Shown here piece after piece: positions 43,703 to 53,871 of a DNA stretch of 64,000 nt; the stretch's first letter is position 1; every line of letters begins with the position of its first letter. The notes beneath the pieces are model-generated. The model was given only the letters and a program-made list of their open reading frames with translations. It was not told the origin of the DNA and did no database searches. Source of the stretch: Seison nebaliae (Eukaryota > Rotifera > Pararotatoria > Seisonacea > Seisonidae). The DNA lies in assembly GCA_023231475.1 (NCBI GenBank), contig JALJEE010002408.1:39754-103753 (forward strand). The letters are read 5' to 3'. The translations under genes were made by a program, and so were the position numbers.

Positions 43703-44538
43703 GATATTTCAAACTTATCCAGAAAGACTATCAACAGACAACTTTATCTCGAAATATAATTCCAAACTGAAACTGAAAAAAAATACAATGAAAACTGAAA
43801 GTAATTGAATTTGGACGAACATGGAAGAAGTTTGTATAATATTTCTTTTTAGTCGAAAATGTTCATAAGTCATAGGCCACTATGCAAGAGAATGTGAAAC
43901 GGTTATCAGGAGTATCTGATGAGTATCTCAATTGGATCTATCGCATCCATCGTGAACAGTGGCAAATGAAAAATGAGATTAATTATCCTCTCAATATTTC
44001 CTTCTCTATTTGGAAGAGACAGAAGATGAGAGTTTCAGAAGAATAGAAATAGATTTCTTTATCACAATAATATCAAATGAAAAAAAACATATTGTTCAAA
44101 TCTTTTATATGATCCCGATCCTTAATGTGCTGTGAAGCGGAAAGGCAATTGATGCATGTAGTCTACACATATACATTGTCAATCATCGTTCTATGTAGTT
44201 TGTTGCAACAAATTTTGATGACGAACGTTATTTTTATCAAACGCCAATTTTATTCATCATGATTATCGAAACGACGATGTTCATGCACATCGTTTGTTTA
44301 AAAGACCGTGACGATGCAACGAGGCGAATCCAACGAGAGTTTCGAAAGGAAAACTTTTCATTCTTTTTAAAAGAAAACTAATCGACATGATCGCAATTCG
44401 GCCCAATCGAAATAAAATATAAATTTCTTTTAAATAAATTCCCACATTTTATTGCTCTCTCTATAAATGATTGGCGTTAAACTGGCATCTTTTTAAAAAT
44501 TTTTGTAAATTCTAAATTTGAAGAACAACATTCATCAG
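43703..44538. other. Divergent intergenic region
   Basis: About 835 bases between two divergent genes. Apart from the short open frame listed separately (43882-44046), only AT-rich sequence is visible. One segment with alternating GAAACGACG-like triplets lies near 44270-44340 and is less AT-biased. Confidence 0.4.
43882..44046 (+). CDS. Possible small protein, 54 residues
   Basis: A short frame from ATG to TAG starting MQENVKRLSGVSDEYLNWIY. It contains a helix-prone, Trp-rich segment (YRIHREQWQMKNE) and ends with a basic stretch (IWKRQKMRVSEE). Its amino-acid composition is less biased than random AT-rich translation. No family was recognised and no partner exon was found. It could be a micro-peptide, an exon of a neighbouring gene, or chance. 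Confidence 0.25.
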   Translation: MQENVKRLSGVSDEYLNWIYRIHREQWQMKNEINYPLNISFSIWKRQKMRVSEE

Positions 44539-45525
44539 ATGGATGAGAACAATTCTTTTGAGGGAATATTTCAGAACATTCCATATGAACAGATTAGATC
44601 GATGTACATGGAAGATTTATCCATTGTGCCTCATCTGGGACAGAAGATTTTCCCACAGTTCATTCATTCCACAATTACGAAAATCTTGAACTTGTGGATT
44701 AGGAAAGATATTAATGCCAACGAAAATGAAGTAGATGTACCACAAGATAATAAAATGGAACCGAAATTTTTTGAAAGAAATTTCGAAGTTCATCAATTAA
44801 TTGAACAATTACATCAATTATCTTTAAGTCAAATTAATTCACCTAATGAATGGAGAAGAGTTGAAAATACTCTATTGGAAATCATAAAAAACTCAAAAGA
44901 ATTTATAGAAACGTTTCAAAATGATGATAGTGAGAATAAGGAATATTTTTATCAATTCTCCAAAATTTACAGATATATTAGTTCTATCCTCTATCAAATC
45001 AATCATCATCGATTATCTCTTCAAAAAAATTTTTATCGATTAGATGAAATTAATAATTTCATTATCGAATTGGTAATGAGAAAATTCTCTTATTTTATAA
45101 GTAAGTGGAATGTGAGTGAAAATTTAGATAAGTTTAGTGATATCTTCCTCTCTTCCTTCATTTGTCTTCTCCAATTCAATAAAGAAAAAGAAATTGGAAA
45201 ACTTATAAAATCGATGAATATGCAGAAATTAGTGAAGCAGATTGAACGGAAGAATTTAAAGAATCAAAATTTCCTCATATCCAAATTAATTTTCAAATAT
45301 TTATTTTTCATCAAATTATTTTTATTGAAAAACAAAAAAGAAGAAATGAAATTTATTCAGGAATTGAGTCAAATCGTATCAGTTCCACGAGATGTAATTC
45401 CGACAAAGTTTCATCAGTGGATCATCTGCAAATATCGAGAGGACGAAGAAGAATTGGGAGAATTGGAAGAAGAATTAAAAGATTCAAAATTTCAACAATT
45501 CATCAATCAACAACGATTCTCTTAA
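44539..45525 (+). CDS. Unrecognised helical protein
   Basis: A single exon of 328 residues from the first in-frame ATG (MDENNSFEGIFQNIPYEQIR). An in-frame TTG lies seven codons upstream but is not a likely start. The sequence is almost entirely alpha-helical and amphipathic (VHQLIEQLHQLSLSQIN, RLDEINNFIIELVMRKFSYF), with a hydrophobic stretch near 265-280 (LIFKYLFFIKLFLL) and an acidic end (DEEELGELEEELKD). It may be an alpha-solenoid. Its last 23 bases overlap, on the opposite strand, the end of the myosin light chain coding sequence. Confidence 0.55.
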   Translation: MDENNSFEGIFQNIPYEQIRSMYMEDLSIVPHLGQKIFPQFIHSTITKILNLWIRKDINANENEVDVPQDNKMEPKFFERNFEVHQLIEQLHQLSLSQINSPNEWRRVENTLLEIIKNSKEFIETFQNDDSENKEYFYQFSKIYRYISSILYQINHHRLSLQKNFYRLDEINNFIIELVMRKFSYFISKWNVSENLDKFSDIFLSSFICLLQFNKEKEIGKLIKSMNMQKLVKQIERKNLKNQNFLISKLIFKYLFFIKLFLLKNKKEEMKFIQELSQIVSVPRDVIPTKFHQWIICKYREDEEELGELEEELKDSKFQQFINQQRFS

Positions 45526-46047
45526 CGAAATCTTCATAATTGATATTACCATTTTTGTCTTCTAAACCATAAAGTAATTGTTCCACTTCTTCCTCTGTCA
45601 ATTTCTCTCCTGAATTCAGAAACATATTAGACTTATTAAACATAAGATAAACAGTCAGACCTAATGTCGTCAACAAATGACGTAATTCAGCTGAACTTAT
45701 TTTTCCATTACTATCATTGTCGAATACTTTGAGTCCTTCGATGAAATCTTCAGGTGTTGAAACGACATCTTTCTTTTTGATTCCTTCGAATATTGGAAGG
45801 AATTGATCGAAAGTTATTCGCTCATCTGGAATCTCTTTTGCACATTTATTAATTTCTAATTCGGTTGGATTTAAATTTTGTGCTCGAATTACATCGCCCA
45901 ACATCGATTTCGGTATTTTCCCATCACCTTTATTATCGTAGAACATAAATTTCATTCGAATATTATCTTTCTGATCTTCAGTTAAAGTCGGCTTTAAAAT
46001 GAGAGGAGAAAGTTTAAAGAATTTCGGAGAAATGAAAGAAAAACCAT
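45503..46047 (-). CDS. Mlc-c: Cytoplasmic essential myosin light chain
   Basis: Three exons in transcript order: 46045-46047 (the ATG alone), 45661-45991 and 45503-45609. Total 146 residues, close to the 147 of Drosophila Mlc-c. Exon 2 starts PTLTEDQKDNIRMKFMFYD. EF-hand-like units follow, of which FDNDSNGKISSAEL is the most complete. RHLLTTLGEKLTEEEVEQLL spans the second intron and matches the Mlc-c signature, as does GNINYEDFVKRIV. Essential light chains clamp the neck of non-muscle myosin II and unconventional myosins. The 3-base first exon is supported by ATG|GTTTTT, a TTTTAAAG acceptor and family length. The 3' coding end overlaps the convergent gene by 23 bases. Confidence 0.85.
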
Positions 46048-47086
46048 TTTTTTTGATTTAAATCTTTTTTTTTTAAAATGAAATTCGTTCAATAACTTAT
46101 GTTGAGATGATGAGGACAATTATCTAGTTGACATTGATTCACGAAATAAATGTTGAAGAACGTCGAATATATCAAGATAAAAATTATTAATCTACTAAAT
46201 TTTCGTTCAAGTTTTAAAATGATTTAAAAGATTTTTCCTTTTTCAAATTCTTAGTTTTCATCTTTCTCTTTAATTGTTTAATAATTCTTTAATATTGTTC
46301 ATTAGTTGTCGGTCTTTAGCTCATCCTATATAAAATATTCCAAAAAAAGCAATGAAACGGTGATTTCTTCACTCACTTTTTTTATTAAACAATTTTCCTC
46401 ATCCACTTCTTAATAAGGGAATTTCTCTCATTAAATTCTCTATTCAATGGAACTTTCTTTATCCACTACTAATTCGATGTTCAATCCATCATAAGAGATG
46501 GTGGGTAAAAAATAATTCATAAGTTATCGTAGTTATCGTTAGCTTTGACAATTCTGATCGCTAGTGATTATTAGTGTTTTTTCAGACAGTTTAAAGTTTA
46601 CATTGTCGACATTCAAGAATACCATCGAAAATTTATAAAGTCGGTTAAAATTGTCATTTTTAGTCGTTAATTTTTAAGAGAAAAAAAATATGTTTTGTTA
46701 CACACCAAACTAACGTTTGCCGAAAATTAGGCGAGTAAAATTTCGTAATGAAGAAAGCGAGTGAACAAATCACCATTTAATTGTATATTTCAGAAAATTT
46801 TAAATAGTATAAAGAAATGTCCGTCATTGTTTTAATTTATTTAATGAATTGAATATTTTTGGGTGATTACATTATTATCTCTCCAAATATTGAGATTTAA
46901 GCTAAAACTTTGAATTTCTTATTTGCAAGTTTCATCGTTGGCAGATTGAGTAGGAGAAGAATAATTTAACAGATCTCCTCAGGGAAATGAGTCAGAATAA
47001 ATAAGAATTTGGAAATCCCATTTTGAAACTTAAACATATTGGGGAATAATTTGTGTTTGAAGTGATTGTGGGTAAAATTGTTGAGA
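46048..47086. other. Divergent intergenic region
   Basis: About 1.04 kb, AT-rich, between the myosin light chain (-) and the Bro1-domain gene (+). No open frame or RNA gene recognised. It probably contains both promoters and 5' UTRs. Confidence 0.45.
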
Positions 47087-50000
47087 ATGAATAACTTGCC
47101 GAAATCGCAGATGGTTGAGATGAATTGGAAAACGACGGAAATGGAAATTGATTATTCGCCTGTCCTCTTATTCATTCGTCAAAACTATCCGGATCAATTG
47201 AATAGTTTTGTAACACCATTGGAAGAGTTGACAGCAATGCGATTGAAAGCAATTCGAACAAATGGAAGTTATAATCATTATATGGAACTCATCGATTATT
47301 TGAATCAATTAAATTTATTAAAATTCCGCGTTCCAATTGGACATGAATCTCCATATCACATGAAAGTGAAATGGAAGGATTCGTTGAGTGGTAAATGTGT
47401 TGAATGGAATGGAATTGAATTAGAGGAGGCATCCATTCTTTATAATATTATCGTGACAGGTTATGAAATGATTCGATCGAATACTTTCGATTTTACCGAT
47501 TTGCAAAAAACACTCATTCTATTTAAACAAATGTTATATGCCAGTGAGCGATTGAAGAATGAATTCTCTCATTTAGAATTATCAGACGACTTACAAAGTG
47601 ATTATATCGATCTACTCGTTCATATGACGAAGATTTCCGCACATGAAATTCTTATAAGAAAATTATTCAAAGATGGCAAATCTGGATTGTTATTATTAAG
47701 ATTGATTAAACAATTGATAAATTATATTGATCAATTATTGAATATGTTAGACATAATCAATAACAGTTCACATAATGTTAGTCCCTGGGTATCTCCTTTC
47801 AAAGGAAAAAGTGGAACTTCATGGACGAAAACATACAAATTCCAGAGAGCCGCTTATGACGTCATATTGACATATGTGATGGGAGAATGTTCAATGGAGA
47901 GGAAAGAAATGGGATTAGCAGTTCGATTTTTCGAACATTGTCAAGAAGAGTTGAAAGGAATGAAATCGGTGAAAAGAAATGATAATAATCGTTTGGCAAT
48001 TTATGATTTTTTAATGACAACAATAAATGAAATTTTGACGAAAACGAAGAAAGAAAATGATTTTATTTATGTGAAAAAAGTTCCTGAAACATTTTTGGAA
48101 GCATTGGAAATATTCGAAACATTTATCAATGGACCTGTGAATGGAATTGAAATGATCAAATCGGAACCATTGATACCATCGGATGAGAAAGATTTATTCT
48201 CAACAATCATTCCAATGGAAAGTCATACCTTATCCTCAGTTTACAGTAGTCGAATTGATGAGATTAATCGACAAGTGAATTCGGATGTGGAAGAAGCTCA
48301 AGAGGAATTGGATAATCTTCTCCGATTGACTTTGGAATCAGATGGAAAACAAATTTTTGTAGACGAAAAAGAACAAGCTCTCCTTCCTTATGATAAAGAA
48401 TATTCTACAAAAAAATTAATTAATGTGGCTGCAGCAGTCGTCTCAAAATCGTCGATGATTAATGATCTAGTACAAATGTCGATTAATTTGAATAATGTTT
48501 TTTTTGATACGAATGTCGCTTGGGATGATCAGTTCAAGAGAATTAGTGATAAATTCAATGTGAAAGACAAAAATGATTTAATAAAATTGAAGAATCAAGG
48601 AGACGTAATGCAATTCGCTAAATCACTTTTCTCTATCAAAGAAGAGATTGATAAGAATGAAATGGTGACACAATCGTTGACTGAATCGTTGAGTAAAATT
48701 TTGAATAATTTGAAAATATTAAAAAAACCGATTCGAACTATTATTTCATCGATTTCAGAAAAAGATGAAATGGGAGGTAATTTAGATAATAATCAAAATA
48801 CGAATGAACTCATTCAAGAGTTTAACAATACCGTTCAAACGATTAATATTATATTGAATCGTTTGAAAGAATTAAATGGAAATCGAATAATTATCGTTAC
48901 TAAATTAAAGAATGATCTGAAAGAAGACGATATTGCTCGAAAAATCTCTGGTCATCCTGAAGTGATCAATGACGAGGAACGTCGAAAGAAATTTCTGGAG
49001 GATGAAGAGAAGAAACATGATGGAGCGAGAGAAGAACTCAAAAATAATTTTGATTCACAACGAAGTATATTGAAACGGTTGGCAGATAAAAGAACGGAAT
49101 TATTGATGGTGGGAAGACAAATTGATTTGAGAACTAAAAAAGGAAAAGAATTTATTCAGGAACTGACATGTGCATATGAAAATGTACCAGAAGTTAAATC
49201 ACAATTGGAAAGAACTATCAAATTCTATAGGGAGAAAAAAGAAGAGATTAATAAATTAATTTCAAAATATAAAAGTGTCGAAATGAAATTGAATGGTAAC
49301 GAATTAAGTTTAATTGAAAATGAAAATTTCGTTACTTTACCATCGGCACCACCACCAAGTGCATCTAAAGATCAAACATTTTCATCAGGTTTCGTTCCAA
49401 AACCTTCCATGGCCAATAAACCGATATCGATGATAAATGACGATAATCGTCCAAAACTTAAAGATTTTTTCAATTTCAATAATAAAGCGAAAACGAGTAG
49501 AAGAAAAAATTCTCCAATTGATGGATCTTCGACTGCAATTAATCATTCTATAATGGCAACAAAACAATTAACAAAACCAGCAAATAATTTAGCAGCGGAA
49601 CAATTTCCTCATGCTCATTTGGGATGTTCCTATCCAAACAATATCCAAATATCTGATCAACATGAATCTGAGAATCCATCGAATCAACGACAATTAAATA
49701 ACTATCAACATCAGATGAATCGTCTACCTATTGTAAATTTTCAAAAGGTTAATAATCATTTCAATCTATTCAATCATTTAGTTTTTTTCAGAATGATTTA
49801 CAAGAAGATAATGATTTGCAACATATTCCTCAACTATTGGGGAACCAAGAAATAATAGAAGGAATACAAGAACGATATGAACAATTGCAACAATTGCAAC
49901 AACAACAACAAGGTATCGAACAACTAAAACAACAACAAATTATTCATCATCAACAACAACAACGACAAATTAACCAACAACCACCGCAAATTAATCAACA

Positions 50001-51111
50001 ACAACAACCACCAAAATTTAACCAACAACCACCGCAAATTAATCAACAACCACTACAAATTAATCAACAACAACAACCACCACAAATTAATCAACAACAA
50101 CAACAACGACAAATTAACCAACAACCACCACAAATTAATCAACAACAACAACCACCACAAATTAATCAACAACCACCACAAATTAATCAACAACAACAAC
50201 CACCACAAATTAATCGACAACGTTATCAACAAAGACTACAAATTAATCAACAACAACAACCAGTACAAGTTAATCAACAACAACAACCACCACAAATTAA
50301 TCAACAACAACAACTACTACAAGTTAATCAGGAACAACAGATCAATTATCATTATCAACAACAACAAAATGACCAAAAACATTATCAACAACAATTACAA
50401 CTACAACGACAACAAATTAATCAGCATCATCCTTCTGGTGGTCTCACTGAACAATATCGTGGATCAACTAATAACTATCCAATAGGTCAAGATGTATCGG
50501 ATAAAGGAATACAAAATCTGCAACAACAATTCGATTTGATGAACGTTAAAGAATCGGAGAAGAAACTTAATATTATCCCTAATAAAATATCAAAGCCGCC
50601 ATCCGTCAACAGTTTGGCGACGAGTATTGTACCACCATCAGACGATATAAACAGAAGAGATATATTTAATAATAAATTCGTACCACCACCATTAAATGGA
50701 TCTCAAAGTGATTCAATTACAAACGATCCATCCCAAGGTATTCCTTCAAATATTCCGAATAAACAATTATTTGTGGAAAATTATAATCAACAAATAAATT
50801 CGGGACAGAATTTCCCTAACAACGTCTTACCGGGAAGATCTCTCTTTGCTCCCATTAGTTCTCAAAAGCCATCATTCCTTTCCAATTCTAATGTCCAACC
50901 TACAGAAGAACAATCGTTCACAAACACCGATATGATTTATCGTCCTATGAATACATTGAATTCAGCATCGGATGAACAATATAATCAACAACCGAATCTA
51001 TCAAACATGTTTCAACCGAAAGCCACTGCACGACCATGGGAAAATTTGAAAAATAATGTTCCAACAATGCCATCTGACGATTCTGCAACTTTCGACGTTA
51101 GTTTCACTTAA
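47087..51111 (+). CDS. Bro1/V-domain protein (HD-PTP/ALIX-like) with Q/P-repeat tail
   Basis: Two exons, 47087-49747 and 49792-51111 (44-base phase-0 intron), give 1326 residues. An N-terminal Bro1 domain covers about 1-380 (LIDYLNQLNLLKFRVPIG, EEASILYNIIV, INGPVNGIEMIKSEPLIP, IIPMESHTLSSVYSSRID). A V-shaped coiled-coil region follows (about 390-750: SKSSMINDLVQMS, DDIARKISGHPEVINDEERR). Bro1 details resemble HD-PTP (PTPN23/Mop) more than ALIX. Such proteins link ESCRT-III/CHMP4 to ubiquitinated cargo at endosomes. Instead of a phosphatase domain the C-terminus has a QINQQQQPP repeat array (about 910-1080) and a disordered tail ending FDVSFT. The ATG at 47087 was chosen because it is the first in the frame next to the conserved MNWKTTEM segment. 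Confidence 0.8.
49930..50430 (+). repeat. In-frame CAA-rich minisatellite encoding QINQQ(Q)PP units
   Basis: Tandem units of about 21-30 bases, core CCACCACAAATTAATCAACA, repeated about 15 times with CAA expansion or contraction. They lie inside the last exon of the Bro1-domain gene and encode QPPQINQQ-type units. Variants (KFNQQ, RLQINQQ, VQVNQQ) show the array is old enough to have diverged. Length polymorphism between individuals is expected. Confidence 0.85.
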
Positions 51112-51228
51112 CATTTAAACATTTTATTTGATAGAATTTTTAATAAAATTGAAAATTAATTTTTATTTTTTTTTTTAATTTTCATAGCCGTATTTCCCGA
51201 AGAAGAATTGAGATTTGGAAAGAGAATA

Positions 51229-52938
51229 TTAATCTTCAACGTTCGATACAGCGTCTGGTGTCGATCCGGTAATGATCACTTCGGGTAATTGACAAACATC
51301 TTTTTTATTGAGAATGTTTCGATAATAAATATAATTTTTTTCGATTTCCTCATGATTATCCAATAGTCTTAATGTTACTTGTGAGATCTTTTCATTGCAT
51401 TGTTCCATCGTGCATTCTTCCCGTTTCCACACGTCGAAAAATGCATAGAATGTTGCCACAAACAATGTAGATAGATAACAGAAATATTTCGTTCGACATT
51501 CGATCACGTCATTATTGGTGGAACTTATTAATTTTGGTGATTTAGAGAAAGTTTTCGTAGAATATAAAGAAGAATAATCGATTAATTTATGTGATTCCTT
51601 CCCTTGATTATTTGTTTGAATTAACGAATTCTTTTTCACATTATAAAATTCAATGTGTCGATAAATGAGTAGGTGAATCGAATTAGTCAAATTAATTCCT
51701 GTGGCTGACAATAAAAATTTTTGATTTGAACTCTTTGATAGATCGAAAAGTTGTTTCACGAATAACTTGTCCCAATCATTGGAGACCATGTAGAGCATGT
51801 AGAAGAGAGAGACGATTCCTAAACCCCGAAGATCGGTTGTTGGATCATTACCTTGAAAACCAGCTACTAATTCCCAATGTTTCCCAGTCAATTCGACATT
51901 ATTTTTTGTTGAGTCATTAGAATTAATATTCATTCGTTCAATAAATCGATAATATGATAAGAGAAGAGAATTGTGAAATGAAGATTTCTTTGAAAAACTG
52001 GTTTCACTCAACAGGAAGAGAACCAATTCTTCAATCGTATATCCTTGAATGAAGGATGAACGATATTCTTTCATATAATAATCCTCAATCACATCGTTAA
52101 TAATTGTGGTGTTGGAAGTAGAAGAAGAATTTGATTTATTCTTTCTCATTTTCGGTTGACACATAGTAAGTAGATGACTCTTTATCTTCTTCTTTTTACT
52201 TAAATAATTTTTTATTTTTTTATTGATTCTCTGATCTTGTGCTTTGATCAGGAATTCGATGGTTTTCGCATAAGCTAATCCAGATATCGGTTCTTCATCA
52301 TTCGCTTCAGTCCAAGCTAATTTCAATGAAGGATATTGTTCCAACACTACATTTTTTATCTTCTCGAACATTTCCTTCAATTTCTCTTCTTTCGTTTTCT
52401 TTATATTTTTACCTTTCTTCGTCTTTTTTAACGGTTTGATTGTAGTTGATTGAATTACATTGGGATCAATGTCAACATTCAGATACCAAGCAGAAACGGA
52501 TAAAGGACGATTCAATTGATGAATCAATTCTTTCCCACCCAAATAACCGAATTCCTTACAAATTTCTAATACGGTTTGACGTATCCATTCACATCGGGGC
52601 ATAACTTTTTCACAAATAAAATTTATCGCTTCACCCCAATCCAAAATTGTCAATTCATCAAATTTAGTGATCAATTCGATGGAATGTTCACTTTCCATGT
52701 GAGAGACGATTTTGACAGAATTAGAACTAACTGAACTGTCAATTGAAGATGTTATCGATTTATCTTGATATTTATTCTCTTTTTTTTCATATCCAAAATG
52801 TTTCTCATCGACGAGAGTAATAGCGATATCATCAAGTGTACAATCTCCGTTGTAGTCGTTACTTTCTTTCTGATCTAATTGTGCGAATGTCAAATGACCA
52901 GAAAGTGATGAACATGTCGATGAGGTTCGAGAACTCAT
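51229..52938 (-). CDS. ELMO-domain protein
   Basis: A single exon of 569 residues. The N-terminal 70 residues are Ser/Asp-rich. A conserved-looking segment lies near 85-140 (LDWGEAINFICEKVMPRCEW, GYLGGKELIHQLNRPLSVSA). The ELMO domain is marked by HWELVAGFQGNDPTTDLRG near 355-373, including the arginine needed for ARL2/ARF GAP activity in ELMOD proteins. It continues through LGIVSLFYMLYMVSNDW and LTNSIHLLIYRHIEF. Between them is a Lys-rich linker (KTKKGKNIKKTKEEKLK). No PH domain is seen, so it is ELMOD-type rather than ELMO1/CED-12. Likely a GTPase-activating protein for ARF-family GTPases; the ELMOD subgroup is uncertain. Confidence 0.8.
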   Translation of the reverse strand: MSSRTSSTCSSLSGHLTFAQLDQKESNDYNGDCTLDDIAITLVDEKHFGYEKKENKYQDKSITSSIDSSVSSNSVKIVSHMESEHSIELITKFDELTILDWGEAINFICEKVMPRCEWIRQTVLEICKEFGYLGGKELIHQLNRPLSVSAWYLNVDIDPNVIQSTTIKPLKKTKKGKNIKKTKEEKLKEMFEKIKNVVLEQYPSLKLAWTEANDEEPISGLAYAKTIEFLIKAQDQRINKKIKNYLSKKKKIKSHLLTMCQPKMRKNKSNSSSTSNTTIINDVIEDYYMKEYRSSFIQGYTIEELVLFLLSETSFSKKSSFHNSLLLSYYRFIERMNINSNDSTKNNVELTGKHWELVAGFQGNDPTTDLRGLGIVSLFYMLYMVSNDWDKLFVKQLFDLSKSSNQKFLLSATGINLTNSIHLLIYRHIEFYNVKKNSLIQTNNQGKESHKLIDYSSLYSTKTFSKSPKLISSTNNDVIECRTKYFCYLSTLFVATFYAFFDVWKREECTMEQCNEKISQVTLRLLDNHEEIEKNYIYYRNILNKKDVCQLPEVIITGSTPDAVSNVED

Positions 52939-53871
52939 TATTTGTAATTTTTTTGATAAAAGGAAATTTATTTAACAAGACTATGTAATGGAAATCGTTC
53001 GAATTCTTCGATGATTCCCTATCGATTGAAGGAATTTTTCTTCGTTGTCATAGAAACAGTTTTCAAGTTATTTTTCGCGAATAATTTCTTTTTAATTTAA
53101 CATTCCTGTTACATGTCTTTCTTCTGATAATTTGACAATAAATACAAAATTCTTATACAATCTCTATATTATACTATAACATGTGAACAGGTTATTCAAT
53201 TCAATTTAAATTGACTTCATACATCATTCATTATTTCGTGTACTTTTATAGTTCATATAATTCTACCGAACAAATTTAAATATGGCACCAAAAATAAATC
53301 TCTTGTGTATTGATTGTGAAAGAGAGTTCTTACAGTAAAGGTCGAATAACGATTTGAAAATTTGTCATTATTTTTTTAAAGAATTCCCTTCGAATAATAA
53401 TAGTCAGTTTGTGGGAATAAGAGAACTTGATGATACTTTTCCCTATGTAATTTCATGAAATTACTTTGTGAATAATAAACAAATTATCGTTTCAGGATAA
53501 ACTTATTAAAAATAAACTCGTCAAATGTTAAGAAGTTTCGAGGAGGGGCTGGATATTACATCTTTAGGCAAATTGATCATGAACAACGGTTGAAGGACAA
53601 ACTTACTTAATTTGAAACGATAAGGAAATTTTTAAAAAAATTCTTGAAAATCTTTATTGAAAGTCCAATTAAAAGAATTGAGATTTATGGTAGTACATCC
53701 GATACTTTATGTATTGTATATGGGCATTCTTTTATTATCAATGATCAGTGTTGTGATCAGTGATCTTAAATCATTCCTTTTATACTTTCCATCATTCGAT
53801 TCTCCCAACAACAACATGATAATTTGACAAAAGGAAAATTTGAACTTTAAATGATTTTCCATTAGCAGACT
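52939..53871. other. Divergent intergenic region
   Basis: About 930 bases between the ELMO-domain gene (-) and the STARD3 homologue (+). A short local duplication (TGATCAGTG twice near 53742-53762) is visible. No gene recognised. Confidence 0.45.
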
